DNA of 64,000 nt from an uncultured Aquimonas sp. (GCF_937888285.1 NZ_CALART010000008.1:1-64000); one strand, 5' to 3'; counted from the stretch's first letter, positions 17,189 through 26,803 are shown. Notes: a model not told the origin generated them from the letters alone. Numbers and translations: made by a program.

Positions 17189-18514
17189 GGCGCGCAGGGC
17201 TTCGATCGCCTCGACGTCCTTGGGCACGCCGCCGGTCAGCACTTCATGGCCCTCGGGCGTGACCACCACGTCATCCTCGATGCGGATGCCGATGCCCTGC
17301 CATTTCGCGGCGACACCCTTCATGCCGGGCGCGATGTAGAGACCAGGCTCGATCGTCAGCACCATGCCGGGTTCGAGCAGGCGGTATTCGCCGCCGATGC
17401 GGTAGTCGCCGACATCGTGCACATCCAGGCCCAGCCAGTGGCCGGTCTTGTGCATGTAGAAGCGGCGGTAGCTCTCGTCGGCGATGCACTGCTTCAGCGT
17501 GCCGCGCAGCAGGCCCAGCGAGAGCAGGCCTTCGGTCAGCACCTCGACCGCCGCCTCGTGCGGGTCGATCCAGCGCTTGCCCGGACGCACCGCGTCGATC
17601 GCCGCCTGCTGGGCGGCCAGCACCAGCTCGTAGAGCGCGCGCTGCTCGCGGCTGTAGGTACTGGAGATCGGAAAGGTGCGGGTGATGTCCGAGGCATAGC
17701 CCTCGTGCTCGGCGCCGGCGTCGATCAGCAGCAGCTCGCCGGGCTTGAGCACGGCGTTGTTGGCGCGGTAGTGCAGCACGCAGGCGTTGGCGCCGCCGCC
17801 GACGATGGGTTCGTAGCTGGGCACCGCGCCGTGGCGGCGGAAGCCGTGCAGCAGTTCGGCCTCGATCGAATACTCGTACAGCCCCGGCCGCGTCGCCTGG
17901 ATGGCGCGCACGTGCGCTTCGGCGGCGATCGCCGCGCTGTGCCGCATCAGCTTGAGTTCGGCCGCGCTCTTGAACAGGCGCTGCTCGTGCAGCAGGTGGC
18001 CGAGCTCCATGAACTCGTGCGGTGACTCCGCACCGTGGCGGATCTGCGCGCGCACGCGGTTGACCCAGCCGATCAGCTTCAGATCGAACTCGACCTCGCG
18101 GCCGAAGTGGTAGAACACCCGCGAGCGGCCTTCGATCAGGCCGGGCAGGATGTCGTCGATGTCACCGATCGGGTAGGCATCGTCGAAGCCCAGCGTCTCG
18201 ACCGCACCCTCGGGCCCATGACGCGGGCCGTCCCAGGCTTCGCGCTCGGCGTCGCGCTCGCGGCAGAACAACAGGGCCTCGCCGTGACTGCGGCCGGGCA
18301 CCAGCACCAGCACCGCTTCGGGCTCGTTGAAGCCGGTCAGGTACCAGAAGTCGCTGTCCTGCCGGTAGGGATAGGTGCTGTCGCGGTTGCGGATGCGTTC
18401 GGCCGCGGCGGGCAGGATCAGGATGGCGTCATCGCCGGCCAGCCGCATCAGCTGCCGCCGGCGGCGAACGAACTCGCTGCTGCGGATCGGAGCGGGGGCG
18501 CGCAAGAGAGCCAT
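17186..18514 (-). CDS. pepP: Xaa-Pro aminopeptidase (PepP)
   Basis: A 442-residue cytoplasmic M24 metallopeptidase that removes N-terminal residues before proline. The N-terminal AMP_N domain carries 'YRQDSDFWYLTGFNEPEAV'. The pita-bread domain has the metal ligands in LIDAGAEHEGYASDITRTF, KTGHWLGLDVHDVG, TIEPGLYI and GIRIEDDVVVT. It follows ygfB by 4 bases, as in E. coli ygfB-pepP; ubiH, the usual next gene, is absent. The stop codon is made by a heptamer repeat array. Confidence 0.95.
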   Translation of the reverse strand: MALLRAPAPIRSSEFVRRRRQLMRLAGDDAILILPAAAERIRNRDSTYPYRQDSDFWYLTGFNEPEAVLVLVPGRSHGEALLFCRERDAEREAWDGPRHGPEGAVETLGFDDAYPIGDIDDILPGLIEGRSRVFYHFGREVEFDLKLIGWVNRVRAQIRHGAESPHEFMELGHLLHEQRLFKSAAELKLMRHSAAIAAEAHVRAIQATRPGLYEYSIEAELLHGFRRHGAVPSYEPIVGGGANACVLHYRANNAVLKPGELLLIDAGAEHEGYASDITRTFPISSTYSREQRALYELVLAAQQAAIDAVRPGKRWIDPHEAAVEVLTEGLLSLGLLRGTLKQCIADESYRRFYMHKTGHWLGLDVHDVGDYRIGGEYRLLEPGMVLTIEPGLYIAPGMKGVAAKWQGIGIRIEDDVVVTPEGHEVLTGGVPKDVEAIEALRA

Positions 18515-18518
18515 GGTC

Positions 18519-19061
18519 TCAGTGCAGGGTCGACTGGCTGGAGTCGCCGCCGTGCTCACTGTGCAGCAGCAATACGGCAACGCGCACGAATTCGACGATT
18601 TCCTCCAGCGCGTTGGCGTCGTCCTCGTCGTCCTCGAAGCTGAGCTCGGCCTGGGCGATGCGGGCGAGATCCTCGATCGCTTCGCGACCCTCGTCGGACA
18701 GCTGCGAGGCCGAGGCGGTGCCGAGACCGAAGCCGCCGAGGAAACCGCGGCACCAGGCGCCCAGCGCCTCGATGCGGTCGCCGAGGTCGGCGTCCTCGCC
18801 GGGCAGCAGCAGGTCGAAGCCGTACTCGCTGTCGCCGAGCTGGGCGAGGGTGCGGCTGCGCAGGCGGTCGAGCACGCCGCCGGGGGCCTGGCGCGGCGCC
18901 TCGACGGCCAGCGCGTCCAGCCAGTCGGCGCCAGCCAGACGTCCACCGGCCGACAGCAGGCCGCAGATGGAGCCGTGCAGCTCGGCGGCATCGATGCCGA
19001 TCGCGGCATCGGCCAGCGCACGTTCGACTTCGGCCAGGGAGGGAAGATCGGAATCAGCCAC
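18519..19061 (-). CDS. ygfB: YgfB/UPF0149 family protein
   Basis: 180 residues with the family pattern: AELHGSICGLLSAGG, 'WCRGFLGGFGLG' and an acidic C-terminal helix (SFEDDEDDANALEEIVEFVRVAVLL). YgfB homologues sit before pepP in many gammaproteobacteria; in Pseudomonas aeruginosa YgfB affects beta-lactamase expression. The start is GTG, with no better codon upstream and only a weak ribosome site. Divergent from the gene at 19322, with 260 bases between. Confidence 0.92.
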   Translation of the reverse strand: MADSDLPSLAEVERALADAAIGIDAAELHGSICGLLSAGGRLAGADWLDALAVEAPRQAPGGVLDRLRSRTLAQLGDSEYGFDLLLPGEDADLGDRIEALGAWCRGFLGGFGLGTASASQLSDEGREAIEDLARIAQAELSFEDDEDDANALEEIVEFVRVAVLLLHSEHGGDSSQSTLH

Positions 19062-19321
19062 GGCTCACGCAACCACGCTCGGAAAGGTCGGCAGTGTAGC
19101 GCGGGCGTCCTGTCCGGCCGACCCGCCTGGCCCTGGGATGCCGCGCGCAGTCCTGTGCATGGTGCTCGCTGCATCCGCTGCGAATGCGCGCGGCATCACA
19201 CTTGCTTGTTGGATTCGAGGCCGCTGCCTACACTCCGGTGCTCTGGTCCGGCGGTTGTCACGGATCCGGGCGCCGATGTGGCAGGGCGCGGGACGCGGCA
19301 ACCGAATCGAACGGGGCGGCG

Positions 19322-22300
19322 ATGAGCCTGGGCAAGCGCGGAGGCATGCGGAGCATTGGTGCAGGCATCCTGCTCGGGATCCTTGCCCTGCTGCAGCCGC
19401 TGGCTGCCCTTGCGGCCCGCCAGGACTACCACTTCCGGGTCATCGACAGCCGCAGCGGGCTGGCCCAGAACACCGTCAACGCGCTGCTGCAGGACAGCCG
19501 CGGCTTCGTCTGGATCGCCACCGAAGGTGGCCTGCACCGCCATGACGGCCGCCACCTGCGCCTGTTCCTGCACGACCCGGACGACGCCAGCAGCCTGCCG
19601 GAAACCTTCATCACCGCCCTCGCCGAGGACGAGCACGGCCGCCTGTGGGTCGGTACCAATACTCGTTTCCTCGCCTCGATCGATCTCGCCAGCGGTCGCG
19701 TCGAACGCCACCTGCTGGCGCGCTCGGAGGGTGGCAAGGGCCACCGCGACCGCGTCACCGGCCTGCTCAACCAGCCCGGCGTGGGTCTGTGGGTCAGCAC
19801 CGGCCAGGGCATCGAGCTGTTCGATCCTGAGACCGGCCTGCGCGAACGTCGGCTGAGCTTCGAAGGCGATATCGAGGGCAGCCTGCGGCTGGCGGGCTTG
19901 AGCCTGCTCGACGACGGCAGCGTGCTAGCGGCGACCCACGAGGGGCTGTTCGTGTTCGCGCCAGGCGCGACCCTGCCGCGCCGCGTCGGCGCCCGCAAAC
20001 GCCTGCACGCGCTGCTGAACGACGGCGGCGATGGCGTCTGGATCGGCGCCGAGGACGGCCTGTTCCGCTGGCGTCGCGGCGATCGCGAGCCGCAGCGCAT
20101 CTGGCCCCTCGAAGGGCGCTCGGCGCCAGTGCGTTCGCTGGCGCTGGACGCGCGCCAGCGGCTCTGGCTGGCCCTGCACAACGGCGGCCTGCTGCGGCTG
20201 GATCCGCTCAGCGGCGAGACCCTGGCCCTGCGGCATGAGCCCGACGTCGGCAACAGCCTGCATGAAGACCGCCTGGCGCGGCTGATGATCGATCGTTCGG
20301 GCCTGCTGTGGATCGGCGGAGAAGCCCGCGGTGTGGCCACTACCCGGCCCGAGGGCGCGCAGTTCTCGCGCGCGTTCGAAACCCGCAGCGCCCTGGACCC
20401 GGTGCTGGTCAACAACGTGCGCACCCTGTTCGAGGATGTCGACGGCGAACTGTGGATGGGCTCGGAAGGCCGCGGCTTGGTGCGTCTCGTCGGCCCCCAG
20501 CTGGAATTCGAAAGCCACTACGCGGCGCTGCGTGCGGCCCTGCCGGGCAATGGCAACGGCAACGGCGCTGCCCCCGCCATCCGCGTGTTCGGCATCGCCG
20601 ACGCCGGCGAGGGCCGGCTGTGGGTGTCCAGCGATCTGGGTCTGTTCGAATACAGCCCGCGCCAGCTGCGCGCCCGCCGCGTCGAGCTGCCGCCCGCGCC
20701 AGGCAAGGCCGAGCCGGTCAGCGACCTTCGGCATCTGATCCGCGCCCGCGATGGCCGGCTGTGGATCACCACCTTCAGCGACGGCCTGCTCGAGTGGGAT
20801 CAGCGCAGCGGCCAGCACCGCTGGTACCGGCACGACCCCGATGATCTCTCGACCCTGAGCCACCCGCTGGTGACCTATGTGTTCGAGGACCGCGACGGCC
20901 AGATCTGGGCGGGCACGCTGGAGGGCCTGAACCGGATCGATCCCGCCAGCGGCCGCCTGCAGCGTCTGCTGCACGATCCCGCGGATCCGGACACGCTCAG
21001 CGGCAACCTGGTGAGGCATGTGGTGCAGGACCCGCAGGGCGACCTCTGGGTGTCCACCCACAGCGGCCTGAACCGCCTGCAGCTGCTGCCCGAAGGCGGG
21101 CTGCGGGTGCAGCGCTTCGGCACCGCCCGCGGGCTGGCCTCGCCGACCGTGTACGCCGCCCTGCGCGGCAGCGACGGGCGGATCTGGCTGAGCGGCAACA
21201 GCGGCCTGGCGCGTCTCGCGCCCGACAGTGGCGAAGTGGTCCGCTACGAACTGCAGGATGGCCTGCAGGACTTGGAGTTCAACGGCGGCGCGGCGCTGGC
21301 GCTGCGCGACGGCCGCCTTGCCTTCGGTGGCGTGCGCGGGCTCAACCTGTTCGACCCGCAACGCTTCACGCCCAGCCCCTTCGAGGCCCCGGTGCGGCTG
21401 ACCGCGATTGGCGTGGGGCGGCGGCTGAGCGCAGTCGAGGGGCTCGACATGCCGGCCGAGCTGGAGTTCCGGCAGGCCGAGCAGGTGCTGCGAGTGGAGT
21501 TCGCCGCCCTCGATTTCAGCTTTCCCGAGCGCAACCGTTTCCGCTTCAAGCTGGAGGGCTTCGACGAGGACTGGAACGATGCCGGCACCCGCAGCGAGGC
21601 GACCTATACCAACCTCGGTGCGGGCGCCTACCTGCTGCGCGTGCAGGGCAGCAACCGCGACGGCCATCTGAGCACGGACGAGGCGAAGCTGGCGATCCGG
21701 GTGGTGCCGCCGCTCTGGGCCAGCCTGCCTGCCTTCATCACCTATGCGCTGGTGGCCCTGCTGCTGGGCGCCCTGTGGCTGCGCCGCGCGCGCGCCGAGC
21801 GGGTCCGCCAGCGTCGCCTGCTGGCCGAGCTGCGCGAGCGCGAGGAGCGCCTGAAGCTTTCACTCTGGGGCTCGGGTGACGAATTCTGGGACTGGGACAT
21901 CCGCAGCAACCGGCTGTACCGGGTCGGCGCCGAACAGCTGCTGGGGCCGGGCGCCGACAGCGAGCTCGACACCGAGGACTTCCGCTCGCGCGCGGTGCAT
22001 CCCGAGGACATCCGCCGCCTGCAGCAGATCATGCAGGCGCACATCGCCGGCCGCACCGAGTTCTTCGAGTCCGAGCACCGCGTGCGCCGCGGTGATGGCG
22101 ACTGGGTGTGGGTGCGCTCGCGCGGCAAGGTGGTCGAGCGCGACGCCAGCGGCACGCCAGTGCGCATGGCCGGCACTGCCCGCGACATCACCGAGAGCCG
22201 TGCCGCCGACTACGAGCGCCGGATCGCCTCGGAAGTGCTGCGCAGCATGGGCGAGGCGGTGGCAGTGTGCGGCCTCGACATGCGCTTCGTCAGCGTCAAT

Positions 22301-23929
22301 CCGGCCTTCTGCCGGATCACCGGCTACGCACCCGAGGACGTCCACGGCCAGCCCGTCGACCTGCTCCACAGCAGCCAGCACGACGAGACCTTCTACCGCC
22401 AGGTCAATGACGCGGTGGTGGCGGTCGGCCAGTGGCAGGGCGAGATGTGGCAGCGACGGCGCGACGGCGAGGAATATCTCGCCTCCGTCGAGGTCAATGC
22501 GGTCAATGACGCGCACGGCGAGCGCAGCCATTACGTGTGGGTGGTGAGCGACATCACCGACCGCAAGCGCGCGGAGCAGGAGCTTCGCTACCTCGCCAAC
22601 TACGACACCCTGACCGGCCTGCCCAACCGCAGCCTGCTGTCCGAGCGGCTCGCCCGCGCGGTGGTGCGGGCGCGGCGCCAGGGCACCCGCGTCGCCGTGC
22701 TGTTCCTCGATCTCGACCGCTTCAAGGACGTCAACGACTCGATGGGCCACGCCGCCGGCGACCGCATCCTGAAGTCGGCGGCGGCGCGCCTGCTGGCCAC
22801 CGTGCGGCCGCAGGACACGGTGGCGCGGCTGGGCGGCGACGAGTTCACGGTGATCCTGGAGGACCTCGACGACCGCCACGCCGCGGAAGAGGTTGCCCAG
22901 CGCGTGGTGGGTGCCTTCATCGCGCCGCTGGATGTCGAGGGTCGCAGCGAGATCATCATCACGCCCTCGATCGGCATCAGCCTCTACCCCGACCACGCCC
23001 TGGTGCCGACCGACCTGCTGAAGTTCGCCGACACCGCGATGTATGCGGCCAAGGACCGCGGGCGCAACACCTACAGCTTCTACAACGAGGCGATGGATGC
23101 CGAGGCCCGGCGTCGCGCCTCGCTGGTCGCGGCGCTGCGGCGCGCGCTGGACCGCCGCGAGTTCTACCTGGTGTTCCAGCCGCGGCTGGACCTCGCTTCC
23201 GGCCGCATCGCCGGCTTCGAGGCCCTGCTGCGCTGGCGCAGCGAGGAGCTCGGCGAGATGAGCCCCGGCGAGTTCATTCCGGTCGCCGAGGAAACCGGGC
23301 TGATCCTGCCGATCGGCGAGTGGGTGCTGCGCGAGGCCTTCAGCGTGCTGTCGGGCTGGCAGGTCGCCGGCCGCACGGGCCTGTCGATGTCGATCAACGT
23401 CTCGGTGCTGCAGCTGCTGCGCGGCAACGTGGTCGGGCTGATCCAGGAGCTGCTGGCCGAGTATCCGCTGCCGCCGACCTCGGTCGAGCTGGAGGTCACC
23501 GAGAGCATGGTCATGGCCAATGCCGAGCAGGCCACCGCGGTGCTGCACCAGCTGAAGGGCCTGGGCGTGCTGCTGGCGATCGACGACTTCGGTACCGGCT
23601 ATTCCTCGCTGGTCTACCTGAAGCGGCTGCCGATCGACACGCTGAAGATCGACAAGGAGTTCGTCGGCGACCTCACCACCGACCCCGACGACGAGGCGAT
23701 CACCGCCACCATCATCACCATGGCCCACTCGCTGGGCCTGAACGTGGTTGCCGAGGGCGTCGAGACCGTCGAGCAGCTGCAGTACCTGCACGAGCAGGGC
23801 TGCGACGAGATCCAGGGCTACTGGCTGTCGCGTCCGATCGAGGAAAGCGACTGCATCAACTTCCTCGACCACCACGAGCCGGCCCTGCTGATGGCGACCG
23901 CCGGCCTGCGCCTGTCTATTGACCGCTGA
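19322..23929 (+). CDS. Propeller-PAS-GGDEF-EAL c-di-GMP signalling protein
   Basis: A 1535-residue membrane protein. After a signal peptide there is a periplasmic beta-propeller (Reg_prop repeats, ~30-720), a Y_Y_Y domain and one transmembrane helix (~798-822). Inside the cell come two PAS domains (~843-960 and ~963-1085), a GGDEF domain (GGDEF near 1170, I-site RPQD five residues before it) and an EAL domain (FEALLRW near 1300, loop DDFGTGYSSL). Both enzymatic signatures are intact, so it could make and break c-di-GMP. The start was placed at 19322 because it gives a signal peptide and follows GGGGCGGCG; the frame is open to 19184. The sensor half resembles that of the kinase at 1680-4937. 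Confidence 0.92.
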   Translation: MSLGKRGGMRSIGAGILLGILALLQPLAALAARQDYHFRVIDSRSGLAQNTVNALLQDSRGFVWIATEGGLHRHDGRHLRLFLHDPDDASSLPETFITALAEDEHGRLWVGTNTRFLASIDLASGRVERHLLARSEGGKGHRDRVTGLLNQPGVGLWVSTGQGIELFDPETGLRERRLSFEGDIEGSLRLAGLSLLDDGSVLAATHEGLFVFAPGATLPRRVGARKRLHALLNDGGDGVWIGAEDGLFRWRRGDREPQRIWPLEGRSAPVRSLALDARQRLWLALHNGGLLRLDPLSGETLALRHEPDVGNSLHEDRLARLMIDRSGLLWIGGEARGVATTRPEGAQFSRAFETRSALDPVLVNNVRTLFEDVDGELWMGSEGRGLVRLVGPQLEFESHYAALRAALPGNGNGNGAAPAIRVFGIADAGEGRLWVSSDLGLFEYSPRQLRARRVELPPAPGKAEPVSDLRHLIRARDGRLWITTFSDGLLEWDQRSGQHRWYRHDPDDLSTLSHPLVTYVFEDRDGQIWAGTLEGLNRIDPASGRLQRLLHDPADPDTLSGNLVRHVVQDPQGDLWVSTHSGLNRLQLLPEGGLRVQRFGTARGLASPTVYAALRGSDGRIWLSGNSGLARLAPDSGEVVRYELQDGLQDLEFNGGAALALRDGRLAFGGVRGLNLFDPQRFTPSPFEAPVRLTAIGVGRRLSAVEGLDMPAELEFRQAEQVLRVEFAALDFSFPERNRFRFKLEGFDEDWNDAGTRSEATYTNLGAGAYLLRVQGSNRDGHLSTDEAKLAIRVVPPLWASLPAFITYALVALLLGALWLRRARAERVRQRRLLAELREREERLKLSLWGSGDEFWDWDIRSNRLYRVGAEQLLGPGADSELDTEDFRSRAVHPEDIRRLQQIMQAHIAGRTEFFESEHRVRRGDGDWVWVRSRGKVVERDASGTPVRMAGTARDITESRAADYERRIASEVLRSMGEAVAVCGLDMRFVSVNPAFCRITGYAPEDVHGQPVDLLHSSQHDETFYRQVNDAVVAVGQWQGEMWQRRRDGEEYLASVEVNAVNDAHGERSHYVWVVSDITDRKRAEQELRYLANYDTLTGLPNRSLLSERLARAVVRARRQGTRVAVLFLDLDRFKDVNDSMGHAAGDRILKSAAARLLATVRPQDTVARLGGDEFTVILEDLDDRHAAEEVAQRVVGAFIAPLDVEGRSEIIITPSIGISLYPDHALVPTDLLKFADTAMYAAKDRGRNTYSFYNEAMDAEARRRASLVAALRRALDRREFYLVFQPRLDLASGRIAGFEALLRWRSEELGEMSPGEFIPVAEETGLILPIGEWVLREAFSVLSGWQVAGRTGLSMSINVSVLQLLRGNVVGLIQELLAEYPLPPTSVELEVTESMVMANAEQATAVLHQLKGLGVLLAIDDFGTGYSSLVYLKRLPIDTLKIDKEFVGDLTTDPDDEAITATIITMAHSLGLNVVAEGVETVEQLQYLHEQGCDEIQGYWLSRPIEESDCINFLDHHEPALLMATAGLRLSIDR

Positions 23930-23956
23930 GCCTGCGCGCGCCTATCGTCGGCGGCC

Positions 23957-24178
23957 ATGAGCACCCCCGACCCTGCCGAGTTGATTGCGGCCCTCGCCCA
24001 GCGCGTCGAGCGCCTGGCCGGGCAGCTGCAGCAGCTGGCGGGCGAGAACGCCAGCCTGCGCCAGGCCCAGCAGCAGCTGCTCGACGAGCGCGCCAGCCTG
24101 CTGTCGAAGAACGAGCAGGCGCGGACCCGGGTGGAGGCGATGATCCAGCGCCTGAAGTCCCTGGAACAGAGCGCGTAA
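23957..24178 (+). CDS. ZapB-like small coiled-coil protein (TIGR02449 type)
   Basis: 73 residues forming almost one coiled coil (LAQRVERLAGQLQQLAGENA onward). Proteins of this kind lie directly before zapA in Lysobacterales and Pseudomonas and are thought to act with ZapA at the division ring. It is 12 bases upstream of zapA. Confidence 0.85.
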   Translation: MSTPDPAELIAALAQRVERLAGQLQQLAGENASLRQAQQQLLDERASLLSKNEQARTRVEAMIQRLKSLEQSA

Positions 24179-24190
24179 GGCCATCGCCCG

Positions 24191-24511
24191 ATGAGTGATC
24201 CCGTCAACCTGCGCGTGCTCGACCGCGAGTTCCTGGTTGCCTGCAAGGCCGAAGAGCGCGCCGGCCTCGTGGCCTCGGCCGAGCAGGTCGATCGCCAGCT
24301 GCGCGAGCTGCGCCGCAGCCATCCCAGCGCCAGCATCGACCGGCTTGCCGTGCTGATGGCGCTGAACCTGACGCATGAGCTGAACGCGCTGAAGCAGGCC
24401 CAGAGCGAGCGCGACGCGCGTCTGGAGCGCAGTCTCACCGACCTCAACCGCCGCCTCGACACCCTGATGCAGGGCACCGTGCTGGGCATGCCGCCCAAGC
24501 TGCCGCTGTAG
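24191..24511 (+). CDS. zapA: Cell division protein ZapA
   Basis: A 106-residue FtsZ-ring stabiliser. The N-terminal globular domain (VNLRVLDREFLVACKAEE) is followed by a C-terminal coiled coil. The context zapA-6S RNA-ygfA is conserved across gammaproteobacteria and supports the call. Confidence 0.93.
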   Translation: MSDPVNLRVLDREFLVACKAEERAGLVASAEQVDRQLRELRRSHPSASIDRLAVLMALNLTHELNALKQAQSERDARLERSLTDLNRRLDTLMQGTVLGMPPKLPL

Positions 24512-24632
24512 CGCGCCGACGCCGGTCGCCGGCTCGTTCAGCGACCGACGCGTTCAGGTTTCCGCCGGGCTTCACGTTTCCGCCGCATCTGCGGCGTCGC
24601 CGGCTGCGCGTTCGCGCGCTACACTCGCGGCG

Positions 24633-24815
24633 TCCTCTGCCGTGCCGCCAGCGGAAACTTACATATTGCCTTGACCCTAAATAACGACCCCGGGAGCGCG
24701 ATACCGGGCCCAGCGTGCAAGTCCGCCACGCAGCGGAAAGCCCAAGGGCCTGTGAGCAATCCCACCTGATCCCTGGGATCAAGGTCGTTCGTTTTCGCAA
24801 CGGCACGGTGGAGGA
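24633..24815 (+). ncRNA. ssrS: 6S RNA
   Basis: About 183 bases between zapA and ygfA, the conserved place and size of 6S RNA, which mimics an open promoter and holds sigma-70 RNA polymerase. The ends pair over 15 positions (24633-24647 with 24801-24815, one mismatch and one G-U). The internal segment CCTGATCCCTGGGATCAAGG matches the characteristic 3' hairpin seen in E. coli as CCTTGAACCAAGGGTTCAAGG-like sequence. A -10 element TACACT (24620-24625) lies seven bases before the 5' end. Overlapping reading frames are rejected as shadows. Confidence 0.88.
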
Positions 24816-24904
24816 TCTCCCATCCCGATGCGCGCGTTCCCCGGGACCGGCGCGCTCCGCTTCCCAAGCGTCACCTTCGGCGCGCCAGCCCTGCATCCAC
24901 GCGC

Positions 24905-25501
24905 ATGACCAGCCCCGACACCCGCGACCAGCAGCGCCGCGACCTGAGAGCGCGCCGCCGCGCGCTCGGCGCCGCCGAACGCATGGCCGCCGCCCTCGCC
25001 CTGCCGCAGCGCCTGCGCCCGCTGCCATCGCTGTCGCAGCCGGGCTATGTGGCCGGCTACTGGGCGATGGATGGCGAGCTGTCGCTGCACGCCCTGCTGA
25101 TGGGCCAGCCGCCTTTCGTCTACTGCCTGCCCTGCCTGCGCGAGGACGGCTCGCTGGGCTTCGCGCCCTGGCGCACCGGCGATCCGCTGCGCAGCAACCG
25201 CTACGGCATTCCCGAGCCCGATCTTGAGCGCACCTCCCAGCTCGAACCCGAGCAGATGCACTGCGTGCTCGTGCCCCTGGTCGGCTTCGATCGCCGCGGC
25301 GGTCGGCTCGGCGCCGGCGGTGGCTACTACGACCGCAGCTTCGCGTTTCTCAACACCGTGCCGCGGCCGGCGTCGCCGCAGCTGGTCGGCATCGCCTACG
25401 GCTTCCAGCAGCTGGAGGATTTCGCGCCCGAGCCCTGGGACGTGGCGCTCGACTATGTCGCCACCGAGCGCGAGCTGATCGACTGCCGCGCCGCGGCCTG
25501 A
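24905..25501 (+). CDS. ygfA: 5-formyltetrahydrofolate cyclo-ligase
   Basis: A 198-residue enzyme that converts 5-formyl-THF to 5,10-methenyl-THF using ATP. Visible family marks are the basic N terminus (RRDLRARRRALG), 'VPLVGFDRRGGRLGAGGGYYDRSF' (in parts: GFDRRGGRLG and GGGYYDR) and the closing 'GIAYGFQ'. In E. coli it is co-transcribed with 6S RNA; here it starts 90 bases after the RNA. Confidence 0.93.
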   Translation: MTSPDTRDQQRRDLRARRRALGAAERMAAALALPQRLRPLPSLSQPGYVAGYWAMDGELSLHALLMGQPPFVYCLPCLREDGSLGFAPWRTGDPLRSNRYGIPEPDLERTSQLEPEQMHCVLVPLVGFDRRGGRLGAGGGYYDRSFAFLNTVPRPASPQLVGIAYGFQQLEDFAPEPWDVALDYVATERELIDCRAAA

Positions 25502-25525
25502 ACCCTTCAACGGAGAATGCAGCGC

Positions 25526-25990
25526 ATGGCCTACTGGCTGATGAAGTCCGAGCCCGAGGAGTTCTCGATCGATGACCTGAAGAAGGTCAGGCGCGAACCC
25601 TGGACCGGCGTGCGCAACTACCAGGCGCGCAACTACATGTGGAAGGAGATGCAGCCTGGCGACGGCGTGCTGTTCTACCACTCGAACTGCCCGGTGCCCG
25701 GCGTCGCCGGCCTCGCCAGGGTCGTTGGCGAGCCTGAGCCCGACCCCACCCAGTTCCAGCCCGACAGCGACTATCACGACCCGAAGAGCGCGTCGGACAA
25801 CCCGCGCTGGTGGCTGCGCCACGTCGCCTTCGAGCGCAAGTTCAAGCGCGTGGTCCCGCTCGACCAGCTGCGCGCCGAAGCCGAGGCCCTCGGCGACTTC
25901 GCCCTGCTCCGCCGCGGCAACCGCCTCTCGATCCTGCCCGTCACCGACGCCCAGTGGGCGCATATCCTGCAGCTCGCCGGCGAACGCTAG
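25526..25990 (+). CDS. EVE-domain protein
   Basis: A 154-residue PUA-like protein (MAYWLMKSEPEEFSIDDL, GVRNYQARNYMWKEMQPGD, 'YHSNCPVPGVAGLARVV'). EVE proteins are thought to bind modified nucleobases in DNA or RNA. The ATG at 25526 has GGAG at a proper distance; the ATG nine bases earlier is too close to it. It follows ygfA closely and precedes rpiA. Confidence 0.9.
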   Translation: MAYWLMKSEPEEFSIDDLKKVRREPWTGVRNYQARNYMWKEMQPGDGVLFYHSNCPVPGVAGLARVVGEPEPDPTQFQPDSDYHDPKSASDNPRWWLRHVAFERKFKRVVPLDQLRAEAEALGDFALLRRGNRLSILPVTDAQWAHILQLAGER

Positions 25991-26047
25991 CCGCAATCGT
26001 CCACCTGTATCACCCGGTGGCCTTGGTCCTGCCGCACCACGCTCCTC

Positions 26048-26078
26048 CGATTCCCCATTCCCGATTCTCGATTCCCGG
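26048..26078 (+). repeat. C-rich heptamer array before rpiA
   Basis: Four degenerate units (CGATTCC, CCATTCC, CGATTCT, CGATTCC) end 10 bases before the rpiA ATG. It is the most diverged member of the array family. Confidence 0.6.
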
Positions 26079-26088
26079 ATCTCAAGCC

Positions 26089-26721
26089 ATGTCCCTCGAA
26101 GACCAGAAACGCAAGGCCGCTGAACAAGCTCTCGAACACGTCGAAGACGACAGCATCGTCGGCGTGGGCACCGGCTCCACCGTGCGCTATTTCATCGAAG
26201 GCCTGGGCCGCATGAAGTCGCGCATCCGCGGCGCGGTGTCGAGCTCCGAGCAGAGCAGCGCCCTGCTGCGCGCGCAGGGCATTGAGGTGATGGATCTCAA
26301 CGCGGTCGGCCCGCTGTCGCTCTACGTCGACGGCGCCGACGAGTGCGACCCGCACAAGCGCCTGATCAAGGGCGGCGGTGCGGCACTGACCCGCGAGAAG
26401 ATCATCGCCGCGGCCAGCGCGAAGTTCGTCTGCGTGATCGACTCCAGCAAGCAGGTCGATGTGCTCGGCCGCTTCCCGCTGCCGGTCGAGGTGATCCCGA
26501 TGGCGCGCAGCCATGTCGGCCGCAAGCTGGTCGCACTCGGCGGCCAACCGGTCTGGCGTGACGGCGTCACCACCGACAACGGCAACTGGATCCTCGACGT
26601 GCACAACCTGCGGATCACCGACCCGGTGGGCCTCGAGCGCGAGATCAACCAGATCGTCGGCGTGGTCTGCTGCGGCCTGTTCGCGGCGCGGCCGGCGGAT
26701 GAGGTGATCGTCGGGCGCTGA
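26089..26721 (+). CDS. rpiA: Ribose-5-phosphate isomerase A
   Basis: A 210-residue enzyme of the pentose phosphate pathway. It has VGVGTGSTVRYFIE (phosphate loop), 'YVDGADECDP' (catalytic Asp), LIKGGGAALTREKI and the C-terminal 'VVCCGLFAARPADEVIVG'. All catalytic motifs are intact. The ATG was chosen because it opens the family-typical N terminus. No clear Shine-Dalgarno is present; a repeat array occupies that place. Confidence 0.95.
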   Translation: MSLEDQKRKAAEQALEHVEDDSIVGVGTGSTVRYFIEGLGRMKSRIRGAVSSSEQSSALLRAQGIEVMDLNAVGPLSLYVDGADECDPHKRLIKGGGAALTREKIIAAASAKFVCVIDSSKQVDVLGRFPLPVEVIPMARSHVGRKLVALGGQPVWRDGVTTDNGNWILDVHNLRITDPVGLEREINQIVGVVCCGLFAARPADEVIVGR

Positions 26722-26803
26722 TCGCGTCCGTGCGGGGTTCACGCCTGTCATGGGCTGGGCCCTGGCACGCCTGCCTTCGGCGCCGGGCTCGCTCATGCGG
26801 GTC

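Noticed and set aside
22537..23922. 461-residue open frame within the GGDEF-EAL gene in another frame
   Set aside because: Arg/Pro/Gly-rich shadow of intact GGDEF and EAL domains.
24715..25227. 170-residue frame over the 6S RNA and ygfA
   Set aside because: Overlaps the RNA and the folate enzyme; translation is Arg/Pro-rich without motifs.
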